Below, in pieces: positions 25,787 to 38,533 of a DNA stretch of 64,000 nucleotides (position 1 is the stretch's first letter; each line of letters opens with the position of its first letter). A program made the position numbers and the translations under genes. Where the stretch lies: positions 2,108,001-2,172,000 of the forward strand of contig NC_073356.2 in NCBI RefSeq assembly GCF_027580225.2, given 5' to 3'. Source of the stretch: Misgurnus anguillicaudatus. Its lineage: Eukaryota; Chordata; Actinopteri; Cypriniformes; Cobitidae. The notes beneath the pieces were generated by a model that saw only the letters and a list, made by a program, of their open reading frames with translations, was not told the origin of the DNA and made no database searches.

Positions 25787-28700
25787 TTGCTGACTATGAT
25801 CAGACTGTTGGCTGGCTGGTACAGTCAGAGTCAAACCCACAAATACATGAAAACTATCAGAACTATCAGATCTAAAGAAGATGTGTTTGCTTCTATCAAA
25901 ACCCAAAGACACTGTTGGCATCTGATGTATTTTTTGCTAATTGTATGTCTTGGTCTCTTTCTTAAATTGAAACTTACATGGATATATTTTGCTTGAAAGC
26001 ACTAAATGTTATGTCCAGTACTCTATGTTAAATTTGATCTCAAATGTCCAGCAGAAACCTTAAGCCCACATCAACTATGAAGACTGCTTTAGGAGACTTA
26101 GGAACAGTAATAAATTTAACAACCTACTGGCTTTGGGAAGGGAAAAACCAATTGCAGGCTGTAAGATGCCCATAAACTCTATCAGAGCTGAAGAAATAAC
26201 TACTGGTCAACGGAGAATTCAACTCAAACCTTGTGGGATTTGAAACTGGGTCTCCCATATGGGAGAATCAGTGCTCTAATCACTAGACTACAGAGGATGA
26301 GTTGAAGCTGGGCCAGCAAAACCTGGTCCTGTGTATTGTTGCCTATGCCAAGACTGTTGGCTGGCTGGTACAGTCAGAGTCAAACCCACAAATACATGAA
26401 AACTATCAGATCTAAAGAAGATTTGTTTGCTTCTATCAAAACCCAAAGACACTGTTTGCATTTGCTGTATTTTTTGCTAATTGTATGTCTAGGACCCTTT
26501 CTTCAAGTGTAACTCACATGAACATTTGGCTTGAAAGTACTAAATGTTATGTCCAGTACTCTATGTTAAATTTGATCTCAAATGTCCAGCAGAAACCTTA
26601 AGCCCACATCAACTATGAAGACTGATTTAGGAGACTTAGGAACAGTAATAAAATGAACAACCTACTGGCTTTGGGAAGGGAAAAACGAATTGCAGGCTGT
26701 AAGATGCCTATAAACTCTATCAGAGCTAAAGAAGTGACTACTAGTCAATGGAGTATACCCCTTAAACCTTGTGGGATTCGAACCTGGGTCTCCCATATGG
26801 GAGAATCAGTGCTCTAACCACTAGACTACAGCGGATGAGTTGAAGCTGGGCCAGCAAAACCTGGTCCTGTGTATTGCTGCCTATGCTAAGACTGTTGGCT
26901 GGCTGGTACAGTCAGAGTCAAACCCATAAATACATGAAAACTATCAGATCTAAAGAAGATGTGTTTGCTTCTATCAAAACCCAAAGACACTGTTGGCATC
27001 TGATGTTAAGCCCACATCAACTATGAAGACTGCTTTAGGAGACTTAGGAACAGTAATAAAATGAATCAGAGCTAAAGAAATAACTACTGGTCAACGGAGA
27101 ATTCAACTCAAACCTTGTGGGATTTGAAACTGGGTCTCCCATATGGGAGAATCAGTGCTCTAATCACTAGACTACAGAGGATGAGTTGAAGCTGGGCCAG
27201 CAAAACCTGGTCCTGTGTATTGTTGCCTATGCCAAGACTGTTGGCTGGCTGGTACAGTCAGAGTCAAACCCACAAATACATGAAAACTATCAGATCTAAA
27301 GAAGATTTGTTTGCTTCTATCAAAACCCAAAGACACTGTTTGCATTTGCTGTATTTTTTGCTAATTGTATGTCTAGGACCCTTTCTTCAAGTGTAACTCA
27401 CATGAACATTTGGCTTGAAAGTACTAAATGTTATGTCCAGTACTCTATGTTAAATTTGATCTCAAATGTCCAGCAGAAACCTTAAGCCCACATCAACTAT
27501 GAAGACTGATTTAGGAGACTTAGGAACAGTAATAAAATGAACAACCTACTGGCTTTGGGAAGGGAAAAACGAATTGCAGGCTGTAAGATGCCTATAAACT
27601 CTATCAGAGCTAAAGAAGTGACTACTGGTCAATGGATAATACCCCTTAAACCTTGGGGGATTTGAACCTGGGTCTCCCATATGGGAGAATCAGTGCTCTA
27701 ACCACTAGACTACAGAGGATGAGTTGAAGCTGGGCCAGCAAAATCTGGTCCTGTGTATTGCTGACTATGATCAGACTGTTGGCTGGCTGGTACAGTCAGA
27801 GTCAAACCCACAAATACATGAAAACTATCAGAAGATTTGTTTGCTTCATTCAAAACCCAAAGACACTGTTGGCATCTGGTGTATTTTTTGCTAATTGTAT
27901 GTCCAGGACTCTATCTTAAATTGAAAATTACATGGATACATTTTGCTTGAAAGCACTAAATGTTATGTCCAGTACTCTATGTTAAATTTGATCTCAAATG
28001 TCCAACAGAAACATTAAGCCCACATCAACTATGAAGACTGCTTTAGGAGACTTAGGAACAGTAATAAAATGAACAACCTACTGGCTTTGGGAAGGGAAAA
28101 ACGAATTGCAGGCTGTAAGATGCCTATAAACTCTATCAGAGCTAAAGCAGTGACTACTGGTCAACAGAGATTTCCACTTAAACCTTGTGGAATTTGATCC
28201 TGGGTCTCCCATATGGGAGAATCAGTGCTCCAACCACTAGACTACAGAGGATGAGTTGAAGCTGGGCCAGCAAAACCTGGTCCTGTGTATTGCTGCCTAT
28301 GCTAAGACTGTTGGCTGGCTGGTACAGTCAGAGTCAAACCCATAAATACATGAAAACTATCAGATCTAAAGAAGATTTGTTTGCTTCTATCAAAACCCAA
28401 AGACACTGTTGGCATCTGATGTATTTTTTGCTAATTGTATGTCTTGGTCTCTTTCTTAAATTGAAACTTACATGGATATATTTTGCTTGAAAGCACTAAA
28501 TGTTATGTCCAGTACTCTATGTTAAATTTGATCTCAAATGTCCAGCAGAAACCTTAAGCCCACATCAACTATGAAGACTGCTTTAGGAGACTTAGGAACA
28601 GTAATAAAATGAACAACCTACTGGCTTTGGGAAGGGAAAAACGAATTGCAGGCTGTAAGATGCCTATAAACTCTATCAGAGCTAAAGAAGTGACTACTGG

Positions 28701-31700
28701 TCAACAGAGATTTCCACTTAAACCTTGTGGAATTTGATCCTGGGTCTCCCATATGGGAGAATCAGTGCTCCAACCACTAGACTACAGAGGATGAGTTGAA
28801 GCTGGGCCAGCAAAACCTGGTCCTGTGTATTGCTGCCTATGCTAAGACTGTTGGCTGGCTGGTACAGTCAGAGTCAAACCCATAAATACATGAAAACTAT
28901 CAGATCTAAAGAAGATTTGTTTGCTTCTATCAAAACCCAAAGACACTGTTGGCATCTGATGTATTTTTTGCTAATTGTATGTCTTGGTCTCTTTCTTAAA
29001 TTGAAACTTACATGGATATATTTTGCTTGAAAGCACTAAATGTTATGTCCAGTACTCTATGTTAAATTTGATCTCAAATGTCCAGCTGAAACCTTAAGCC
29101 CACATCAACTATGAAGACTGCTTTAGGAGACTTAGGAACAGTAATAAAATGAATCAGAGCTAAAGAAATAACTACTGGTCAACGGAGAATTCAACTCAAA
29201 CCTTGTGGGATTTGAAACTGGGTCTCCCATATGGGAGAATCAGTGCTCTAATCACTAGACTACAGAGGATGAGTTGAAGCTGGGCCAGCAAAACCTGGTC
29301 CTGTGTATTGTTGCCTATGCCAAGACTGTTGGCTGGCTGGTACAGTCAGAGTCAAACCCACAAATACATGAAAACTATCAGATCTAAAGAAGATTTGTTT
29401 GCTTCTATCAAAACCCAAAGACACTGTTTGCATTTGCTGTATTTTTTGCTAATTGTATGTCTAGGACCCTTTCTTCAAGTGTAACTCACATGAACATTTG
29501 GCTTGAAAGCACTAAATGTTATGTCCAGTACTCTATGTTAAATTTGATCTCAAATGTCCAACAGAAACATTAAGCCCACATCAACTATGAAGACTGCTTT
29601 AGGAGACTTAGGAACAGTAATAAAATGAACAACCTACTGGCTTTGGGAAGGGAAAAACGAATTGCAGGCTGTAAGATGCCTATAAACTCTATCAGAGCTA
29701 AAGAATTGACTACTGGTCAATGGAGAATACCCCTTAAACCTTGGGGGATTTGAACCTGGGTCTCCCATATGGGAGAATCAGTGCTCTAACCACTAGACTA
29801 CAGAGGATGAGTTGAAGCTGGGCCAGCAAAATCTGGTCCTGTGTATTGCTGACTATGATCAGACTGTTGGCTGGCTGGTACAGTCAGAGTCAAACCCACA
29901 AATACATGAAAACTATCAGAAGATTTGTTTGCTTCATTCAAAACCCAAAGACACTGTTGGCATCTGGTGTATTTTTTGCTAATTGTATGTCCAGGACTCT
30001 ATCTTAAATTGAAAATTACATGGATACATTTTGCTTGAAAGCACTAAATGTTATGTCCAGTACTCTATGTTAAATTTGATCTCAAATGTCCAACAGAAAC
30101 ATTAAGCCCACATCAACTATAAAGACTGCTTTAGGAGACTTAGGAACAGTAATAAAATGAACAACCTACTGGCTTTGGGAAGGGAAAAACGAATTGCAGG
30201 CTGTAAGATGCCTATAAACTCTATCAGAGCTAAAGAAGTGACTACTGGTCAACAGAGATTTCCACTTAAACCTTGTGGAATTTGATCCTGGGTCTCCCAT
30301 ATGGGAGAATCAGTGCTCCAACCACTAGACTACAGAGGATGAGTTGAAGCTGGGCCAGCAAAACCTGGTCCTGTGTATTGCTGCCTATGCTAAGACTGTT
30401 GGCTGGCTGGTACAGTCAGAGTCAAACCCATAAATACATGAAAACTATCAGATCTAAAGAAGATTTGTTTGCTTCTATCAAAACCCAAAGACACTGTTGG
30501 CATCTGATGTATTTTTTGCTAATTGTATGTCTTGGTCTCTTTCTTAAATTGAAACTTACATGGATATATTTTGCTTGAAAGCACTAAATGTTATGTCCAG
30601 TACTCTATGTTAAATTTGATCTCAAATGTCCAGCAGAAACCTTAAGCCCAAATCAACTATGAAGACTGCTTTAGGAGACTTAGGAACAGTAATAAAATGA
30701 ACAACCTACTGGCTTTGGGAAGGGAAAAACGAATTGCAGGCTGTAAGATGCCTATAAACTCTATCAGAGCTAAAGAAGTGACTACTGGTCAACAGAGATT
30801 TCCACTTAAACCTTGTGGAATTTGATCCTGGGTCTCCCATATGGGAGAATCAGTGCTCCAACCACTAGACTACAGAGGATGAGTTGAAGCTGGGCCAGGA
30901 AAAACCTGGTCCTGTGTATTGCTGCCTATGCTAAGACTGTTGGCTGGCTGGTACAGTCAGAGTCAAACCCATAAATACATGAAAACTATCAGATCTAAAG
31001 AAGATTTGTTTGCTTCTATCAAAACCCAAAGACACTGTTGGCATCTGATGTATTTTTTGCTAATTGTATGTCTTGGTCTCTTTCTTAAATTGAAACTTAC
31101 ATGGATATATTTTGCTTGAAAGCACTAAATGTTATGTCCAGTACTCTATGTTAAATTTGATCTCAAATGTCCAGCAGAAACCTTAAGCCCACATCAACTA
31201 TGAAGACTGCTTTAGGAGACTTAGGAACAGTAATAAAATGAATCAGAGCTAAAGAAATAACTACTGGTCAACGGAGAATTCAACTCAAACCTTGTGGGAT
31301 TTGAAACTGGGTCTCCCATATGGGAGAATCAGTGCTCTAATCACTAGACTACAGAGGATGAGTTGAAGCTGGGCCAGCAAAACCTGGTCCTGTGTATTGT
31401 TGCCTATGCCAAGACTGTTGGCTGGCTGGTACAGTCAGAGTCAAACCCACAAATACATGAAAACTATCAGATCTAAAGAAGATTTGTTTGCTTCTATCAA
31501 AACCCAAAGACACTGTTTGCATTTGCTGTATTTTTTGCTAATTGTATGTCTAGGACCCTTTCTTCAAGTGTAACTCACATGAACATTTGGCTTGAAAGTA
31601 CTAAATGTTATGTCCAGTACTCTATGTTAAATTTGATCTCAAATGTCCAGCAGAAACCTTAAGCCCACATCAACTATGAAGACTGCTTTAGGAGACTTAG

Positions 31701-31934
31701 GAACAGTAATAAAATGAACAACCTACTGGCTTTGGGAAGGGAAAAACGAATTGCAGGCTGTAAGATGCCTATAAACTCTATCAGAGCTAAAGAATTGACT
31801 ACTGGTCAATGGAGAATACCCCTTAAACCTTGGGGGATTTGAACCTGGGTCTCCCATATGGGAGAATCAGTGCTCTAACCACTAGACTACAGAGGATGAG
31901 TTGAAGCTGGGCCAGCAAAATCTGGTCCTGTGTA
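25787..31934. repeat. Higher-order repeat copy 3 (12 monomers, 6,148 bp)
   Basis: The order is C' 25787, B 26336, S 26874, B 27220, C 27758, A2 28290, A2 28830, B 29308, C 29846, A2 30378, A2 30919, B 31397. The Adel-A1 pair of the 13-mer is replaced by a single A2. The second half, from 29846, matches copy 1 at a spacing of 12,747 bp, including the CCCAAATCAAC variant and the extra A near 30897. The copy therefore looks like the product of an out-of-register exchange. Its B unit at 29308 has a hybrid 3' end (AAAGCACTAAATG and AACAGAAACATT). Confidence 0.9.
26767..26834 (-). pseudogene. tRNA-like module with intact A and B boxes (D subfamily, copy 3)
   Basis: Both Pol III boxes are intact, and it precedes the S monomer at 26874. 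The downstream flank reads TTGCAGGCTG on plus rather than the TTGCAGTCTG of copies 1 and 2. Confidence 0.58.
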
Positions 31935-34900
31935 TTGCTGACTATGATCAGACTGTTGGCTGGCTGGTACAGTCAGAGTCAAACCCACAAATACATGAAA
32001 ACTATCAGAACTATCAGATCTAAAGAAGATGTGTTTGCTTCTATCAAAACCCAAAGACACTGTTGGCATCTGATGTATTTTTTGCTAATTGTATGTCTTG
32101 GTCTCTTTCTTAAATTGAAACTTACATGGATATATTTTGCTTGAAAGCACTAAATGTTATGTCCAGTACTCTATGTTAAATTTGATCTCAAATGTCCAGC
32201 AGAAACCTTAAGCCCACATCAACTATGAAGACTGCTTTAGGAGACTTAGGAACAGTAATAAATTTAACAACCTACTGGCTTTGGGAAGGGAAAAACCAAT
32301 TGCAGGCTGTAAGATGCCCATAAACTCTATCAGAGCTAAAGAAATAACTACTGGTCAACGGAGAATTCAACTCAAACCTTGTGGGATTTGAAACTGGGTC
32401 TCCCATATGGGAGAATCAGTGCTCTAATCACTAGACTACAGAGGATGAGTTGAAGCTGGGCCAGCAAAACCTGGTCCTGTGTATTGTTGCCTATGCCAAG
32501 ACTGTTGGCTGGCTGGTACAGTCAGAGTCAAACCCACAAATACATGAAAACTATCAGATCTAAAGAAGATTTGTTTGCTTCTATCAAAACCCAAAGACAC
32601 TGTTTGCATTTGCTGTATTTTTTGCTAATTGTATGTCTAGGACCCTTTCTTCAAGTGTAACTCACATGAACATTTGGCTTGAAAGTACTAAATGTTATGT
32701 CCAGTACTCTATGTTAAATTTGATCTCAAATGTCCAGCAGAAACCTTAAGCCCACATCAACTATGAAGACTGATTTAGGAGACTTAGGAACAGTAATAAA
32801 ATGAACAACCTACTGGCTTTGGGAAGGGAAAAACGAATTGCAGTCTGTAAGATGCCTATAAACTCTATCAGAGCTAAAGAAGTGACTACTAGTCAATGGA
32901 GTATACCCCTTAAACCTTGTGGGATTCGAACCTGGGTCTCCCATATGGGAGAATCAGTGCTCTAACCACTAGACTACAGCGGATGAGTTGAAGCTGGGCC
33001 AGCAAAACCTGGTCCTGTGTATTGCTGCCTATGCTAAGACTGTTGGCTGGCTGGTACAGTCAGAGTCAAACCCATAAATACATGAAAACTATCAGATCTA
33101 AAGAAGATGTGTTTGCTTCTATCAAAACCCAAAGACACTGTTGGCATCTGATGTTAAGCCCACATCAACTATGAAGACTGCTTTAGGAGACTTAGGAACA
33201 GTAATAAAATGAATCAGAGCTAAAGAAATAACTACTGGTCAACGGAGAATTCAACTCAAACCTTGTGGGATTTGAAACTGGGTCTCCCATATGGGAGAAT
33301 CAGTGCTCTAATCACTATACTACAGAGGATGAGTTGAAGCTGGGCCAGCAAAACCTGGTCCTGTGTATTGTTGCCTATGCCAAGACTGTTGGCTGGCTGG
33401 TACAGTCAGAGTCAAACCCACAAATACATGAAAACTATCAGATCTAAAGAAGATTTGTTTGCTTCTATCAAAACCCAAAGACACTGTTTGCATTTGCTGT
33501 ATTTTTTGCTAATTGTATGTCTAGGACCCTTTCTTCAAGTGTAACTCACATGAACATTTGGCTTGAAAGTACTAAATGTTATGTCCAGTACTCTATGTTA
33601 AATTTGATCTCAAATGTCCAGCAGAAACCTTAAGCCCACATCAACTATGAAGACTGCTTTAGGAGACTTAGGAACAGTAATAAAATGAACAACCTACTGG
33701 CTTTGGGAAGGGAAAAACGAATTGCAGGCTGTAAGATGCCTATAAACTCTATCAGAGCTAAAGAATTGACTACTGGTCAATGGAGAATACCCCTTAAACC
33801 TTGGGGGATTTGAACCTGGGTCTCTCATATGGGAGAATCAGTGCTCTAACCACTAGACTACAGAGGATGAGTTGAAGCTGGGCCAGCAAAATCTGGTCCT
33901 GTGTATTGCTGACTATGATCAGACTGTTGGCTGGCTGGTACAGTCAGAGTCAAACCCACAAATACATGAAAACTATCAGAAGATTTGTTTGCTTCATTCA
34001 AAACCCAAAGACACTGTTGGCATCTGGTGTATTTTTTGCTAATTGTATGTCCAGGACTCTATCTTAAATTGAAAATTACATGGATACATTTTGCTTGAAA
34101 GCACTAAATGTTATGTCCAGTACTCTATGTTAAATTTGATCTCAAATGTCCAACAGAAACATTAAGCCCACATCAACTATGAAGACTGCTTTAGGAGACT
34201 TAGGAACAGTAATAAAATGAACAACCTACTGGCTTTGGGAAGGGAAAAACGAATTGCAGGCTGTAAGATGCCTATAAACTCTATCAGAGCTAAAGAAGTG
34301 ACTACTGGTCAACAGAGATTTCCACTTAAACCTTGTGGAATTTGATCCTGGGTCTCCCATATGGGAGAATCAGTGCTCCAACCACTAGACTACAGAGGAT
34401 GAGTTGAAGCTGGGCCAGCAAAACCTGGTCCTGTGTATTGCTGCCTATGCTAAGACTGTTGGCTGGCTGGTACAGTCTAAAGAAGATTTAAAGAAGATTT
34501 GTTTGCTTCTATCAAAACCCAAAGACACTGTTGGCATCTGATGTATTTTTTGCTAATTGTATGTCTTGGTCTCTTTCTTAAATTGAAACTTACATGGATA
34601 TATTTTGCTTGAAAGCACTAAATGTTATGTCCAGTACTCTATGTTAAATTTGATCTCAAATGTCCAGCAGAAACCTTAAGCCCACATCAACTATGAAGAC
34701 TGCTTTAGGAGACTTAGGAACAGTAATAAAATGAATCAGAGCTAAAGAAATAACTACTGGTCAACGGAGAATTCAACTCAAACCTTGTGGGATTTGAAAC
34801 TGGGTCTCCCATATGGGAGAATCAGTGCTCTAATCACTAGACTACAGAGGATGAGTTGAATCTGGGCCAGCAAAACCTGGTCCTGTGTATTGCTGCCTAT

Positions 34901-37900
34901 GCTAAGACTGTTGGCTGGCTGGTACAGTCAGAGTCAAACCCATAAATACATGAAAACTATCAGATCTAAAGAAGATTTGTTTGCTTCTATCAAAACCCAA
35001 AGACACTGTTGGCATCTGGTGTATTTTTTGCTAATTGTATGTCCAGGACTCTATCTTAAATTGAAAATTACATGGATACATTTTGCTTGAAAGCACTAAA
35101 TGTTATGTCCAGTACTCTATGTTAAATTTGATCTCAAATGTCCAACAGAAACATTAAGCCCACATCAACTATGAAGACTGCTTTAGGAGACTTAGGAACA
35201 GTAATAAAATGAACAACCTACTGGCTTTGGGAAGGGAAAAACGAATTGCAGGCTGTAAGATGCCTATAAACTCTATCAGAGCTAAAGAAGTGACTACTGG
35301 TCAACAGAGATTTCCACTTAAACCTTGTGGAATTTGATCCTGGGTCTCCCACATGGGAGAATCAGTGCTCCAACCACTAGACTACAGAGGATGAGTTGAA
35401 GCTGGGCCAGCAAAACCTGGTCCTGTGTATTGCTGCCTATGCTAAGACTGTTGGCTGGCTGGTACAGTCAGAGTCAAACCCATAAATACATGAAAACTAT
35501 CAGATCTAAAGAAGATTTGTTTGCTTCTATCAAAACCCAAAGACACTGTTGGCATCTGATGTATTTTTTGCTAATTGTATGTCTTGGTCTCTTTCTTAAA
35601 TTGAAACTTACATGGATATATTTTGCTTGAAAGCACTAAATGTTATGTCCAGTACTCTATGTTAAATTTGATCTCAAATGTCCAGCAGAAACCTTAAGCC
35701 CACATCAACTATGAAGACTGCTTTAGGAGACTTAGGAACAGTAATAAAATGAATCAGAGCTAAAGAAATAACTCCTGGTCAACGGAGAATTCAACTCAAA
35801 CCTTGTGGGATTTGAAACTGGGTCTCCCATATGGGAGAATCAGTGCTCTAATCACTAGACTACAGAGGATGAGTTGAAGCTGGGCCAGCAAAACCTGGTC
35901 CTGTGTATTGTTGCCTATGCCAAGACTGTTGGCTGGCTGGTACAGTCAGAGTCAAACCCACAAATACATGAAAACTATCAGATCTAAAGAAGATTTGTTT
36001 GCTTCTATCAAAACCCAAAGACACTGTTTGCATTTGCTGTATTTTTTGCTAATTGTATGTCTAGGACCCTTTCTTCAAGTGTAACTCACATGAACATTTG
36101 GCTTGAAAGTACTAAATGTTATGTCCAGTACTCTATGTTAAATTTGATCTCAAATGTCCAGCAGAAACCTTAAGCCCACATCAACTATGAAGACTGCTTT
36201 AGGAGACTTAGGAACAGTAATAAAATGAACAACCTACTGGCTTTGGGAAGGGAAAAACGAATTGCAGGCTGTAAGATGCCTATAAACTCTATCAGAGCTA
36301 AAGAATTGACTACTGGTCAATGGAGAATACCCCTTAAACCTTGGGGGATTTGAACCTGGGTCTCCCATATGGGAGAATCAGTGCTCTAACCACTAGACTA
36401 CAGAGGATGAGTTGAAGCTGGGCCAGCAAAATCTGGTCCTGTGTATTGCTGACTATGATCAGACTGTTGGCTGGCTGGTACAGTCAGAGTCAAACCCACA
36501 AATACATGAAAACTATCAGAAGATTTGTTTGCTTCATTCAAAACCCAAAGACACTGTTGGCATCTGGTGTATTTTTTGCTAATTGTATGTCCAGGACTCT
36601 ATCTTAAATTGAAAATTACATGGATACATTTTGCTTGAAAGCACTAAATGTTATGTCCAGTACTCTATGTTAAATTTGATCTCAAATGTCCAACAGAAAC
36701 ATTAAGCCCACATCAACTATGAAGACTGCTTTAGGAGACTTAGGAACAGTAATAAAATGAACAACCTACTGGCTTTGGGAAGGGAAAAACGAATTGCAGG
36801 CTGTAAGATGCCTATAAACTCTATCAGAGCTAAAGAAGTGACTACTGGTCAACATAGATTTCCACTTAAACCTTGTGGAATTTGATCCTGGGTCTCCCAT
36901 ATGGGAGAATCAGTGCTCCAACCACTAGACTACAGAGGATGAGTTGAAGCTGGGCCAGCAAAACCTGGTCCTGTGTATTGCTGCCTATGCTAAGACTGTT
37001 GGCTGGCTGGTACAGTCAGAGTCAAACCCATAAATACATGAAAACTATCAGATCTAAAGAAGATTTGTTTGCTTCTATCAAAACCCAAAGACACTGTTGG
37101 CATCTGATGTATTTTTTGCTAATTGTATGTCTTGGTCTCTTTCTTAAATTGAAACTTACATGGATATATTTTGCTTGAAAGCACTAAATGTTATGTCCAG
37201 TACTCTATGTTAAATTTGATCTCAAATGTCCAGCAGAAACCTTAAGCCCACATCAACTATGAAGACTGCTTTAGGAGACTTAGGAACAGTAATAAAATGA
37301 ACAACCTACTGGCTTTGGGAAGGGAAAAACGAATTGCAGGCTGTAAGATGCCTATAAACTCTATCAGAGCTAAAGAAGTGACTACTGGTCAACAGAGATT
37401 TCCACTTAAACCTTGTGGAATTTGATCCTGGGTCTCCCATATGGGAGAATCAGTGCTCCAACCACTAGACTACAGAGGATGAGTTGAAGCTGGGCCAGCA
37501 AAACCTGGTCCTGTGTATTGCTGCCTATGCTAAGACTGTTGGCTGGCTGGTACAGTCAGAGTCAAACCCATAAATACATGAAAACTATCAGATCTAAAGA
37601 AGATTTGTTTGCTTCTATCAAAACCCAAAGACACTGTTGGCATCTGATGTATTTTTTGCTAATTGTATGTCTTGGTCTCTTTCTTAAATTGAAACTTACA
37701 TGGATATATTTTGCTTGAAAGCACTAAATGTTATGTCCAGTACTCTATGTTAAATTTGATCTCAAATGTCCAGCAGAAACCTTAAGCCCACATCAACTAT
37801 GAAGACTGCTTTAGGAGACTTAGGAACTGTAATAAAATGAATCAGAGCTAAAGAAATAACTACTGGTCAACGGAGAATTCAACTCAAACCTTGTGGGATT

Positions 37901-38533
37901 TGAAACTGGGTCTCCCATATGGGAGAATCAGTGCTCTAATCACTAGACTACAGAGGATGAGTTGAAGCTGGGCCAGCAAAACCTGGTCCTGTGTATTGTT
38001 GCCTATGCCAAGACTGTTGGCTGGCTGGTACAGTCAGAGTCAAACCCACAAATACATGAAAACTATCAGATCTAAAGAAGATTTGTTTGCTTCTATCAAA
38101 ACCCAAAGACACTGTTTGCATTTGCTGTATTTTTTGCTAATTGTATGTCTAGGACCCTTTCTTCAAGTGTAACTCACATGAACATTTGGCTTGAAAGTAC
38201 TAAATGTTATGTCCAGTACTCTATGTTAAATTTGATCTCAAATGTCCAGCAGAAACCTTAAGCCCACATCAACTATGAAGACTGCTTTAGGAGACTTAGG
38301 AACAGTAATAAAATGAACAACCTACTGGCTTTGGGAAGGGAAAAACGAATTCCAGGCTGTAAGATGCCTATAAACTCTATCAGAGCTAAAGAATTGACTA
38401 CTGGTCAATGGAGAATACCCCTTAAACCTTGGGGGATTTGAACCTGGGTCTCCCATATGGGAGAATCAGTGCTCTAACCACTAGACTACAGAGGATGAGT
38501 TGAAGCTGGGCCAGCAAAATCTGGTCCTGTGTA
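31935..38533. repeat. Higher-order repeat copy 4 (13 monomers, 6,599 bp)
   Basis: The full 13-mer order is restored: C' 31935, B 32484, S 33022, B 33368, C 33906, Adel 34438, A1 34890, A2 35430, B 35908, C 36446, A2 36978, A2 37518, B 37996. The first half shares GGTCTCTCATATG, GTTGAATCTGG and CCCACATGGG with copy 1. The second half shares CAACATAG and AATTCCAGGC with copy 2. It is therefore a mosaic, consistent with gene conversion or crossing-over between copies. Confidence 0.9.
32915..32982 (-). pseudogene. tRNA-like module with intact A and B boxes (D subfamily, copy 4)
   Basis: Both Pol III boxes are intact, and it precedes the S monomer at 33022. It shares the TTGCAGTCTG flank with copies 1 and 2. 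Confidence 0.58.
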
